DNA of 9,871 bases from contig JAACDL010000002.1 of assembly GCA_009936765.1 (NCBI GenBank), positions 1 to 9,871 on the forward strand, read 5' to 3'. The stretch comes from Methanobacteriota archaeon (GTDB lineage: Archaea > Thermoplasmatota > Poseidoniia > Poseidoniales > Poseidoniaceae). How positions within the stretch are numbered: the stretch's first letter is position 1; every line of letters starts with the position of its first letter. Made by a program: the position numbers and the translations under genes. Positions 1 to 6,772 of this stretch are shown in pieces. The notes under the pieces are model-generated. The model saw only the letters and a list, made by a program, of their open reading frames with translations, was not told the DNA's origin and did not search any database.

Positions 1-1
1 C

Positions 2-1045
2 AATCACATGATGGAATTCCCACACCCTGAGCCGATTACATTGGCGGAGGGTTTACCAGTTATCGACCAATCAGAAATCGAACGTATATTCGAAGAGAGT
101 GATACTCCTATTACTCCTTACGAGTTTATTTGGAGAATTTGTGAAATTCAAGATATTGGAATAAATGCACTCTCGAAATTAGTTATCGATCACTCAGTTC
201 CCCCTGTTCAACACATGATGGGAGGGTCGTCTTCTGCGAATACAAGATGGAAAGAGTTCTTGCACACTCGATTAAGCGAATACGTAGACAATAGAAACCA
301 ACCAGAACTGAATGGTGCGAGTGGTCTATCGCCATATCTTCACTTTGGTCATATCAGTACCCACCAGATACTGAATGACATATTCCAAAAATACGACTGG
401 GATGTATCTAACATTACACCGCCAAATGACGGCCGTAGAGCTAGATGGTGGGGTCTACCTTCCGATGTTGAATCCTTCATCTACCAAGTAATAACTTGGA
501 GAGACTTAGGTTTCATCCATTGTGCGGACGTAATTAATCACCACAAATTTGAATCCATACCCGAGTGGGCCCAGAAGACTCTGAAAGAGCACGAAAGTGA
601 TCCAAGACCATTCATTTACACGTTCGAAGAATTTGAAAATGCAGAAACACATGACGAATTGTGGAATGCTGCTCAACGCCAGCTAAAAGCAGATGGGATG
701 ATACACAATTATTTGAGAATGCTATGGGGCAAGAAAATTCTTGAATGGACTCCAACTCCAGAGATCGCCATGGAATACATGGTGGCTCTAAATGATAAGT
801 GGGCACTAGATGGTAGAGACCCTAACACCTATACTGGAATCGGTTGGGTATTGGGTAAATTCGACAGAGGTTGGACTGAAAGAGAAGTATATGGTAAAAT
901 CCGTTGTATGACTACAGACTCAACCAAAAGGAAATTCAAAACCAAAGGTTACATGGAAAGTTATTCTAACTCTAATACCAAACAACAAAAATTGTTCAAT
1001 AAAGATTCTAACCCCGTTAATATTTCATATCTAAGGAGGAATTGA
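2..1045 (+). CDS. phr: Class II-like CPD photolyase, C-terminal part (5' end outside window)
   Basis: The FAD-binding domain of a deoxyribodipyrimidine photolyase, which uses light and FADH- to split UV-induced cyclobutane pyrimidine dimers. The frame is open to the left edge. Alignment from memory to the Methanosarcina mazei class II enzyme suggests the N-terminal antenna domain, about 150-180 residues, lies outside. Counting from the Met codon at position 8, visible motifs are SGLSPYLHFGHIS (105-117, FAD binding), ETHDELWNAAQRQL (213-226), NYLRMLWGKKILEW (234-247), LDGRDPNTYTGI (267-278), DRGWTER (286-292) and GKIR (296-299). Trp240 and Trp247 could serve in electron transfer. The helix that normally reads W(R/K)E..xNFC reads WRDLGFIHC (164-172), so the usual catalytic Glu is Asp166. 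A basic, Asn/Lys-rich tail of about 25 residues follows the conserved core. It is translationally coupled to the next gene. The family call is firm; the exact subclass is less certain. Confidence 0.93.
   Translation, partial: NHMMEFPHPEPITLAEGLPVIDQSEIERIFEESDTPITPYEFIWRICEIQDIGINALSKLVIDHSVPPVQHMMGGSSSANTRWKEFLHTRLSEYVDNRNQPELNGASGLSPYLHFGHISTHQILNDIFQKYDWDVSNITPPNDGRRARWWGLPSDVESFIYQVITWRDLGFIHCADVINHHKFESIPEWAQKTLKEHESDPRPFIYTFEEFENAETHDELWNAAQRQLKADGMIHNYLRMLWGKKILEWTPTPEIAMEYMVALNDKWALDGRDPNTYTGIGWVLGKFDRGWTEREVYGKIRCMTTDSTKRKFKTKGYMESYSNSNTKQQKLFNKDSNPVNISYLRRN
1033..1040 (+). promoter_or_regulatory. Strong Shine-Dalgarno site setting a TTG start
   Basis: AAGGAGGA lies in the last codons of the photolyase gene, six bases before the TTG at 1047. 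Its near-perfect match to the 16S rRNA 3' end, and the absence of a suitable nearby ATG, fix TTG as the start of the downstream gene. Confidence 0.85.
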
Positions 1046-1046
1046 A

Positions 1047-2438
1047 TTGCCACATTTCAATCATACGGCAGAGCATAGCGCAAGCAAGGAAGAGATCTGG
1101 GACTGGTACAACAGCCTCGGTGCCTTTCGTCGCATCATGCCTGAATGGGAAGGTATCAAGCCAATGAATGCAGGTAGGCTGGTTAATGATGACGAGACCG
1201 TGTTCAAGGTAGGGTTGGGTCCTATTAGGATGAAATGGATAGCCAAACACCACAGTGTTGTCCCAGGAGAATCATTCGCAGACAGAATGATGAAAGGGCC
1301 ATTTGGTGCTTGGAATCATGTTCATAATTTCAATACTGTATCCAAAAATGTAACTGAGATAAGTGACAATGTGGAATACCGTTTGCCCTTCCATATTTTG
1401 ACAGGATGGTCTGCAGGTCTAACGGTACTTCCAAGAATTAGGCAGATGTTCAATTACCGTAGTACAAGAGTTACCAACGATATCAGACAAATTCAAGCAA
1501 CAGCAAAATTAGATCGAAAAAGAGTCCTTGTTTCAGGTTCAACTGGAATGATTGGTCTACAACTATGCGCCTTTCTTGAAACAGCAGGCCACGAAGTCCA
1601 TCGATTACTGCGTGTAAATACCAAATTACCACCCGATGTCAATTCTACACAGATAGTACGCTGGAACGATCTTACTGGTGAAGTTGTTGAAGGAGATATG
1701 AATGGTTTTGACACTATAATACATCTTGCAGGAGCCGGTATTGGGGACAAGAGATGGTCAAAGAAAAGAAAGCAACTAATTCGTGATAGTCGAGTTATCC
1801 CTACAGAGAATCTTTCTAAATTAATTTCCAAACTCGACAAACCTCCAAAGACCCTAATGTGTGGATCAGCAATCGGCTTTTACGGTGAGAGAGGAACTGA
1901 AGTTCTAGATGAATCATCATCTCCAGGTAATGAGTTCCTAGCAGAGATTTGTGGTGAATGGGAGAATGCTTCTACTGTGGCTAGTGAAGCAGGGATACGC
2001 GTCTTACATCTCAGAACGGGCATTGTAGTTTCGCCACTGGGTGGAGCACTTGCCAAACTCCTGTTACCTGCTCAATTAGGAGCAGGTGGACCAGTTGGAG
2101 GCGGCAAGCAGATGCAATCATGGATTTCACTTGATGACGAGGTATATGCAATACATCATCTTATGATGAATGATTCATGTGATGGTGCATACAATCTGAC
2201 TGCACCTAATACAGTAAATCAGAAACAATTTGCAAGAGTGCTAGGTCGTGTGTTACGCAGGCCTGGATTCATGCCTTTACCCGGTTTTGTCATCAAACTA
2301 TTATTCGGAGAAATGGGTAAGAAGCTGGTATTAGAAGGCCAAGATGTAAGGCCTACTCGATTACTTGAATCTGGTTATGAGTTCACATATCCTGAATTGG
2401 AAATGTGTTTGCGAAACTGTTTAGGCAAAATGAAGTAA
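1047..2438 (+). CDS. SRPBCC-TIGR01777 epimerase-like SDR fusion protein
   Basis: A 463-residue two-domain protein. Residues about 1-145 look like an SRPBCC/START-like hydrophobic-ligand domain; the opening, with SASKEEIWDWYNSLGAFRRI and MPEW, matches the usual start of this fusion family. Residues about 157-400 form an extended SDR Rossmann fold: GSTGMIG at 164-170 binds NAD(P), and the conserved SAIGFYGERG and GEWENAS segments follow. The last 55 or so residues (LPGFVIKLLFGEMGKKLVLE onward) match the DUF1731 cap that defines TIGR01777 proteins (YfcH, and the plant/cyanobacterial 'SulA-like' proteins). The substrate is unknown for the whole family. The start is TTG, one base after the photolyase stop, with AAGGAGGA six bases upstream. 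TIGR01777 genes often sit near photolyase or cryptochrome genes in light-responsive bacterial clusters, so a role in light stress is plausible but inferred. Confidence 0.88.
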   Translation: MPHFNHTAEHSASKEEIWDWYNSLGAFRRIMPEWEGIKPMNAGRLVNDDETVFKVGLGPIRMKWIAKHHSVVPGESFADRMMKGPFGAWNHVHNFNTVSKNVTEISDNVEYRLPFHILTGWSAGLTVLPRIRQMFNYRSTRVTNDIRQIQATAKLDRKRVLVSGSTGMIGLQLCAFLETAGHEVHRLLRVNTKLPPDVNSTQIVRWNDLTGEVVEGDMNGFDTIIHLAGAGIGDKRWSKKRKQLIRDSRVIPTENLSKLISKLDKPPKTLMCGSAIGFYGERGTEVLDESSSPGNEFLAEICGEWENASTVASEAGIRVLHLRTGIVVSPLGGALAKLLLPAQLGAGGPVGGGKQMQSWISLDDEVYAIHHLMMNDSCDGAYNLTAPNTVNQKQFARVLGRVLRRPGFMPLPGFVIKLLFGEMGKKLVLEGQDVRPTRLLESGYEFTYPELEMCLRNCLGKMK

Positions 2439-2554
2439 TCACTTCGATGGTTTCCAGTCTTTGTGTATTTCGTATGTTGGTCCATCGGGTGCCCTATACA
2501 ATGCCGGGTACAATGGGTTTCGCGAGAGTTAGTGGTCCCATCTAGGAGCGACAT
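2439..2554 (-). pseudogene. Small reading frame (about 38 codons) broken by an apparent one-base deletion
   Basis: An ATG at 2554 lies four bases beyond the stop of the upstream membrane-protein gene and opens MSLLDGTTNSRE. After that codon the frame yields Cys/His-rich, unprotein-like residues. In the next frame a smooth stretch, NPLYPALYRAPDGPTYEI then HKDWKPSK, ends at a TGA at 2441-2439. That TGA directly abuts the stop of the convergent SDR gene. Adding one A to the AAA run at 2520-2518 would join the halves into a 38-residue protein. The frame fills the whole intergenic gap, as expected in a compact genome. I do not recognise the product. It could be a recent pseudogene, a sequencing or assembly indel, or chance: 27 open codons are not significant alone. 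No Shine-Dalgarno site is visible; translation would need re-initiation from the overlapping TGAATGAATG. Confidence 0.35.
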
Positions 2555-2558
2555 TCAT

Positions 2559-3464
2559 TCAATTAGAAGGTAGATTCAATAAAACAGAACGATGTACAAA
2601 GAGTATAACTAAAGGTATCCCTAACCATTGATTCCATTCAAGAATCAGGTAAAGTCCATACATTATCATGAAGAATATACCAAAGGCAACAACCAACCCT
2701 ACAATAGCGTATGGTGCACTTTTGGGTCTTGGGTCAATAAAATCATAAACGAAGTATTCGCCAAAGAATCGTGCCCATACGTAAGCGAAGTAGAAGTAGA
2801 TTCCACCTAGGAATCCTCCAAGGATAACTCCCTCTGGAAGAACTTCAATCGTTCCAAGAACGAGTTCTACTGAAAGCAGTATTATCGTCCAGTTATGCAT
2901 CACTTGTTCATGCTTCAAAAACATATGTCCAAGCGGATTATTGCTCTTAGTATCTGCTGGAATAATCACATATCGTACCACTATTGCAGTTAAGCTAGAT
3001 GCGCTCAATGCCATAAAATACAGGAATGGAATAATTCGATTAAGTAATGAGGGGATCTCCATTTCAAAAATAGATAGCCAACTTACAAGGCCTGCTAAAA
3101 AGAAGAATATTCCACAGAGAATCAGTTGCCAACTACTGAATGTTACAAGACGTTCAAGACCTTCGACTTCATGCTTAACAACATTTCCTGTATGGAAATC
3201 TATACTGTACATAATTCCTGCACGTGGGCTTATTACCATCCAAAAAAAGATGGCATGAAACGCAAGATAAGCAGCACCTATTCGGAATAGGCCAAGAAGT
3301 ATTTCAGGAACTATTTCGGAACTTACAATAGATTCAGTACTCGCTTTATGCAAGAACAGGTCTGTAGCGAACCCAATCCATAACAGCAGAGAAAATACGG
3401 CTGTAACAATCGTAAATGTCACCTTTGTTCTTGGCGACTCGGTAAGAGTGTTCCCTCTGACCAT
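2559..3464 (-). CDS. Multi-spanning membrane protein resembling AIG1/FAR-17a threonine hydrolases
   Basis: A 301-residue membrane protein with seven to eight hydrophobic segments at about 15-38, 55-78, 106-129, 144-168, 190-206, 212-235, 251-276 and perhaps 280-297. Two segments resemble the catalytic pieces of human AIG1/ADTRP, which cleave fatty acid esters of hydroxy fatty acids with a membrane-embedded Thr and His. LERLVTFSSWQLIL carries Thr108, comparable to WKYLTFLNLVLQ with Thr43. LKHEQVMHNWTIIL carries His190, comparable to WLNHGMHTTV with His134. The Thr-His spacing is 82 here and 91 in AIG1, and a later GEYFVYDF recalls GMWVYPF. This is recognition by eye, so the family call is moderate and the substrate unknown; archaeal ether lipids would not be a direct match. 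The ATG at 3464 is preferred. The in-frame TTG at 3485 directly follows a stop codon, and neither start has a Shine-Dalgarno site. The gene is convergent with the SDR gene. Confidence 0.7.
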   Translation of the reverse strand: MVRGNTLTESPRTKVTFTIVTAVFSLLLWIGFATDLFLHKASTESIVSSEIVPEILLGLFRIGAAYLAFHAIFFWMVISPRAGIMYSIDFHTGNVVKHEVEGLERLVTFSSWQLILCGIFFFLAGLVSWLSIFEMEIPSLLNRIIPFLYFMALSASSLTAIVVRYVIIPADTKSNNPLGHMFLKHEQVMHNWTIILLSVELVLGTIEVLPEGVILGGFLGGIYFYFAYVWARFFGEYFVYDFIDPRPKSAPYAIVGLVVAFGIFFMIMYGLYLILEWNQWLGIPLVILFVHRSVLLNLPSN

Positions 3465-3562
3465 GTTAGATTCGAATGATTTCAACTACTTGAGGAATCG
3501 CTTATCATGTTGTTAAAGAATTGTACGAGATAAATCGCTAAAGTCAGTACCCATATTTTACT

Positions 3563-3572
3563 CAATATAAGT
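3563..3572 (-). promoter_or_regulatory. Possible TATA element for the membrane-protein gene
   Basis: On the minus strand this A/T-rich patch reads ACTTATATTG. It is the best TATA-like match in the 200-base gap upstream of the membrane-protein gene and would place transcription initiation near 3540, with a leader of about 75 nt. A second A/T patch, AAAATATG at 3552-3559, is an alternative. The call rests on composition and position only. Confidence 0.22.
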
Positions 3573-3612
3573 ATTGCATTTGATGCTTTTTCAGGGAGAT
3601 TTAGAACCTACG

Positions 3613-3617
3613 AAAAA
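3613..3617 (-). terminator. Possible T-run terminator after the tRNA gene
   Basis: The minus strand reads TTACTTTTTCG about 55 nt beyond the tRNA 3' end. A T-run without a hairpin is the usual archaeal termination signal, but this one is only five long, so support is weak. The rest of the 3465-3669 gap holds no convincing gene: the longest ATG-started frames are under ten codons. Confidence 0.22.
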
Positions 3618-3669
3618 GTAATTTTCCCTCACCCATTCACTGGCGTGTAGTACATCATTACTCAGTGAG

Positions 3670-3742
3670 CGCCGTTTGTGGGGCTCGAACCCACGACCTT
3701 GGGATTAACAGTCCCACGCTCCACCAACTAAGCTAAAACGGC
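3670..3742 (-). tRNA. trnN: tRNA-Asn (anticodon GTT)
   Basis: A complete cloverleaf of 73 nt including a G discriminator. The acceptor stem is GCCGTTT paired with AAACGGC, and the D arm is GCTT...GAGC. The anticodon stem is TGGGA/TCCCA around loop CTGTTAA (anticodon GTT), and the T arm is GTGGG-TTCGAGC-CCCAC. There is no intron. CCA is not encoded, since the bases after the discriminator read CTCACTG, so a CCA-adding enzyme is needed, as is usual in archaea. The gene sits 53 nt downstream of the thymidine phosphorylase gene, on the same strand. Confidence 0.97.
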
Positions 3743-3763
3743 ATCCTTGCCGACATGCCTTCC

Positions 3764-3770
3764 CTATATG
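3764..3770 (-). promoter_or_regulatory. TATA-like box upstream of tRNA-Asn
   Basis: The minus strand reads CATATAG within GTCATATAGGG, centred about 25 nt before the tRNA 5' end. That is where an archaeal TBP site would sit if transcription began at or near the mature 5' end. It suggests the tRNA has its own promoter rather than only read-through from the phosphorylase operon. Confidence 0.4.
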
Positions 3771-3795
3771 ACGGCTTCCATCAAAACCGCACTTT

Positions 3796-5052
3796 TCAAG
3801 CAGTGATTACTTGCAAAATCCTGGATTGTTTTTCGAAAACCTCTTCAGTGATTTGTAATGAGTTTTCGATTAATTGAACCTGTTTTGTTGAGAGTTCATT
3901 GTTGACGTCGAATCTAATCCAAGGCATTCCTTGGATGATTTCTTGACCCTGTGAAACTAGGAGTTCTGCCCCAATCCCGTGATCAATATCGTTGTTGTCG
4001 CCAGTTCTTCCAGCCCCTAGATTACACAACACTTCTCCGATCGTTAGAGCATTTATTCCTGCAATCCAACCCGACTTTGTAGCCATAATCTCATGTGACT
4101 GATTTGCTTTAGGCAAAACACTCCAAGGTTCATTAACCAAATTGTCGATTACTTCTGTTGCTACTCCTTGGCGAGAACACATTTTCTTGAATTCCTCAAG
4201 TGCACTGCCATCACTGATTGATTGTCGAATATCGAAACCCAATGCGTCTGCCTGACTGTAAACCAATTCCATTGTGTCAGCAGGCCCTCTGCCAGTCAGA
4301 CAGTCTATGCATTCTACAATTTCATGACTGTTTCCAAACATTAATCCTATTGGATTGTCCATCTCTGTGACCTGCGCAGTTACTTCCATACCTAAATCGG
4401 TTCCAGTTTTCACCATCGATTTAGCAAGAGATACAGCATCTTCCTTATTCTTCATGAATGCTGCATTTCCACATTTGACGTCTAGAACTAATTTCTCTAA
4501 GCCTTCTGCTGCCTTTTTAGAAATTATTGATGCAGTGATTAACCCAATTTGTGGAACGGTTGCGGTGATGTCTCTTATCGAATACAAGATTCTGTCTGCT
4601 GGAGCGATATCTTCGGTCTGCCGAGAAATAAAGCAAGGATTGGTCAACATTTCGGCCATACTCAGTCCAGTGTTGAAGCCAGGTATTGCTTCCAATTTGT
4701 CTATCGTTCCACCAGTATGTGCTAATCCTCTACCTGCCAACATGGGTATTGTAGCGCCAGCAGCCCTTAGGGCAGGAGCTAGGACAATACTCATCTTGTC
4801 GCCTACTCCTCCAGTTGAGTGTTTGTCGACCCTTGAGGGAGCAACTTGCATTCTATTTCCTGCATTCAACATCTCTTGTGTAAGTTGGCTAGTCTCGACT
4901 GACGTCAAGCCATTGATTTGGCATGCCATCAAGAATGCTCCCAATTGTTCCCTTGGAATTTGATCGATATTTGTGCAGATGAATTTGAAATCTTCTGCCT
5001 CTAGAGATTCTCCATCGCGTTTGGATGCTAGAATCTCAGGCATTGTTCTCAT
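3796..5052 (-). CDS. deoA: Thymidine / pyrimidine-nucleoside phosphorylase
   Basis: Catalyses reversible phosphorolysis of thymidine (and perhaps uridine) to free base and (deoxy)ribose-1-phosphate in the cytoplasm. The 418 residues are close to bacterial DeoA/Pdp (about 430-440). There is an N-terminal helical domain, the phosphate-binding motif DKHSTGGVGDK at 76-86 (His78) and the family signature AGRGLAHTGGTIDKLE at 106-121. The substrate-site residues Tyr157, Arg160, Ser175 and Lys179 lie in LYSIRDITATV and ITASIISKKA. The extra N-terminal domain of archaeal AMP phosphorylases is absent, so this is the bacterial-type nucleoside enzyme. The open frame reaches a GTG at 5061, but the ATG at 5052 is preferred: AAGGTG lies six bases upstream, and the resulting N-terminus (MRTMPEILASKRDG) matches the family start. 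It is the last gene of the tight run, ten bases after the oxygenase stop. Confidence 0.95.
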   Translation of the reverse strand: MRTMPEILASKRDGESLEAEDFKFICTNIDQIPREQLGAFLMACQINGLTSVETSQLTQEMLNAGNRMQVAPSRVDKHSTGGVGDKMSIVLAPALRAAGATIPMLAGRGLAHTGGTIDKLEAIPGFNTGLSMAEMLTNPCFISRQTEDIAPADRILYSIRDITATVPQIGLITASIISKKAAEGLEKLVLDVKCGNAAFMKNKEDAVSLAKSMVKTGTDLGMEVTAQVTEMDNPIGLMFGNSHEIVECIDCLTGRGPADTMELVYSQADALGFDIRQSISDGSALEEFKKMCSRQGVATEVIDNLVNEPWSVLPKANQSHEIMATKSGWIAGINALTIGEVLCNLGAGRTGDNNDIDHGIGAELLVSQGQEIIQGMPWIRFDVNNELSTKQVQLIENSLQITEEVFEKQSRILQVITA

Positions 5053-5058
5053 CTGGCA

Positions 5059-5064
5059 CACCTT
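5059..5064 (-). promoter_or_regulatory. Ribosome binding site for the phosphorylase gene
   Basis: AAGGTG on the minus strand overlaps the TAA stop of the oxygenase gene and lies six bases before the ATG at 5052. This spacing matches that of the SDR gene's site and argues against the upstream GTG at 5061. Confidence 0.6.
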
Positions 5065-5995
5065 AGGATGCTAATCCGATTTCAACTAATCTTTGATGAA
5101 GATAGTCTCCTGCATTAATCGAATCATACAGGACCTCCCCGCCGGTCAGTTCTACGAATTCGGGAAGAGGTGTCAAATCAACTTCATTCCTTGGATGTAC
5201 AAACATAGGCATCGAGTACCTGTCTGATGTTGCGTCTGGAGGGTTGATTACTCTGTGAGTCGTAGATTTGAAAAGTCCATTTGTGAGGTTTTGCAGCATG
5301 TCGCCACTGTCGACAATAATGTGGTCATGGTTACCTTGAACTTCAATCCATGACCCGTCATGGTCCATTACTTGTAAACCATCAGCCGTAGCGCCTACTA
5401 AGAGTGTTATGAGATTAATATCTTCATGTTGGGCACTCCTAACAGCGCCTTTAGGAGCATTTTGTCCAAGTGCAGGGTAGTGGATTACTCTGAGGATTGT
5501 ATTACCATTGTGCGCCATATCTGGAAGCCATGATTCAGGCTTGTCGAGATATAGTGATGCTGCGGCTAGAAGTTCTGAACTCATCGATTCCATTGCGATA
5601 TAGAGTCCATCAATAGAATGCTCAAAACCCACTGGGTTTTCTGGCCAGATATTTTTATGAAAATTAGGATCTTCAATTGTCCTTCCCGTTTGCCAGAACT
5701 CTTTCAAGTCAGGAGCAGGGTTGTCTTTAGCATGTTCAACACCGTATGGTGTGTAACCTCTTTGACGAAATAATTCGGCTTGTTCATATCGAGATTTCTC
5801 TTCTTGAGACAATTCAAAGAAGTCTTCCGCAACTGAATAAGATTGTTTGATTGAATCAACATCAATTCCATGCCCTGTAAGGGCGAAGAATCCTATGTCT
5901 TGGAGTGCATCTCCCATCTTCTTGACAAAGTCAATTCGACGCTGTCCACCAGCCCGCCAATCGGATAAATCGCACACTTCCAGCGTTCGACTCAT
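5063..5995 (-). CDS. 2-oxoglutarate/Fe(II) dioxygenase, isopenicillin N synthase-like family
   Basis: A 310-residue soluble oxygenase with the plant/fungal-style two-part layout. The N-terminal DIOX_N-like part (about 5-115) includes DIGFFALTGHGID. The double-stranded beta-helix core (about 165-275) carries the iron ligands His190 and Asp192 in AQHEDINLITLL and His247 in STTHRVINPP. Arg259 and Ser261 in DRYSMPMF form the RxS motif that binds the 2-oxoglutarate carboxylate. All key residues are present, so an active enzyme is likely; the substrate cannot be read from the sequence. Family members hydroxylate, desaturate or cyclise many small molecules, including thymine. The ATG at 5995 is preferred over an in-frame GTG at 6004. 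It lies one base after the Bax inhibitor gene stop, with a weak GTGAT site just before it. Close packing with the thymidine phosphorylase gene suggests shared expression. Confidence 0.9.
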   Translation of the reverse strand: MSRTLEVCDLSDWRAGGQRRIDFVKKMGDALQDIGFFALTGHGIDVDSIKQSYSVAEDFFELSQEEKSRYEQAELFRQRGYTPYGVEHAKDNPAPDLKEFWQTGRTIEDPNFHKNIWPENPVGFEHSIDGLYIAMESMSSELLAAASLYLDKPESWLPDMAHNGNTILRVIHYPALGQNAPKGAVRSAQHEDINLITLLVGATADGLQVMDHDGSWIEVQGNHDHIIVDSGDMLQNLTNGLFKSTTHRVINPPDATSDRYSMPMFVHPRNEVDLTPLPEFVELTGGEVLYDSINAGDYLHQRLVEIGLAS

Positions 5996-5996
5996 T

Positions 5997-6740
5997 TCAA
6001 TCACGTAGTTTAGCGATTAACTTTAGCATTTCAAAGTATAACCAAATTAGGGTCATAGTAAGCCCGAAAGCTCCATACCACTCCATATTCTTTGGTGCGC
6101 CATACTTTACTCCATTCTCTATCATTGCGAAATCAAGAATTAAGAACATGGATGCGACGCCTACGAAAACTAAACTGATTACAATCCCAATAGGTCCACT
6201 GCTGTGAAGGAATGGAACGCTAGTACCCATGAAACTTAGAATGAAGTTGAATAGATATATCATCATAATTGCTCCAGCCATTGACATCACAACCAGAGTG
6301 AACTTTTCTGTAGCTTTGATTATTTTAGCACGGTATAATGACAGCATTACGAGGAACACAGACACAGTTCCAACCAATGCTTGTAGAACAATCCCTTCAG
6401 AACCTCCAAGATAGTAATTCTCAACCATATATGAAAAAGAGCCTAAGAATAATCCTTCAAGTAAAGCATACATAGCCATCAAAACTTGCGGATTATTAGG
6501 TCTTGCAAACATTATGATTAGTGCCATGACAAATCCACCAATCGCTCCACCTAAGCCTAGAAGTGTGGCAAGTCCAGGGTTTTCCATGCTTATTGAGTAG
6601 GTGCCTAATGCTGCAACGGAAACTAGGCCTAGCATGACCAGAGTTTTATTGATCGTTCCATCAATTGTCATTCTCTCAGTGGCTATTCCACCTTGGAAAA
6701 ATTGCGGATTTAGGGCAGGGTTAGTGCTACGGAATCTCAT
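5997..6740 (-). CDS. Bax inhibitor-1/YccA-family membrane protein
   Basis: A 247-residue integral membrane protein of the BI-1 (UPF0005) family, whose members form pH-sensitive calcium leak channels or act in membrane stress. The N-terminus MRFRSTNPALNPQFFQGG, then MTIDGTINKTL, is typical of the bacterial YccA subgroup that opens MRSSNPxL. About seven hydrophobic segments follow, including the conserved ALLEGLFLGSFS near residue 92. Near the C-terminus come the acidic DFAMIENGVKYGAP patch and the EWYGAFGLTMTLIWLYFE helix, whose Asp and Glu correspond to the pH-sensing region in characterised homologues. The open frame extends to a TTG at 6776, overlapping the upstream gene. The ATG at 6740, with GAGGT nine bases upstream and a matching family N-terminus, is clearly better. 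It starts 32 bases after the surface-protein gene and ends one base before the oxygenase ATG. Confidence 0.92.
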   Translation of the reverse strand: MRFRSTNPALNPQFFQGGIATERMTIDGTINKTLVMLGLVSVAALGTYSISMENPGLATLLGLGGAIGGFVMALIIMFARPNNPQVLMAMYALLEGLFLGSFSYMVENYYLGGSEGIVLQALVGTVSVFLVMLSLYRAKIIKATEKFTLVVMSMAGAIMMIYLFNFILSFMGTSVPFLHSSGPIGIVISLVFVGVASMFLILDFAMIENGVKYGAPKNMEWYGAFGLTMTLIWLYFEMLKLIAKLRD

Positions 6741-6749
6741 CTCAATCAA

Positions 6750-6754
6750 ACCTC
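6750..6754 (-). promoter_or_regulatory. Ribosome binding site for the Bax inhibitor-1 gene
   Basis: GAGGT on the minus strand, nine bases before the ATG at 6740, in the 32-base gap after the surface-protein stop. It supports the shorter start over the TTG at 6776. Confidence 0.6.
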
Positions 6755-6772
6755 GATTAGGGCGCTCCCTTG

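Noticed and set aside
2447..2545. A 32-codon plus-strand frame in the gap after the SDR gene.
   Set aside because: No ribosome site and no recognisable product; the opposite strand gives a more coherent reading.
3670..3742. The tRNA gene as an attachment site for an integrated element.
   Set aside because: No integrase, no repeat of the tRNA 3' end in the window, and ordinary housekeeping-like genes on both sides.
3793..3818. Inverted repeat TTTTCAAG / CTTGCAAAA around the phosphorylase stop codon, as a possible terminator hairpin.
   Set aside because: The A/T-rich stem has a bulged base, a nine-base loop and no clear T-run after it; chance is likely.
4355..4963. A long plus-strand open frame (about 200 codons).
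   Set aside because: It lies entirely antisense to the thymidine phosphorylase gene, whose motifs are all intact; a shadow frame.
2..5052. A functional link between photolyase (thymine dimers) and thymidine phosphorylase.
   Set aside because: The genes are on opposite strands, separated by two genes and a tRNA; a shared substrate name is not evidence.
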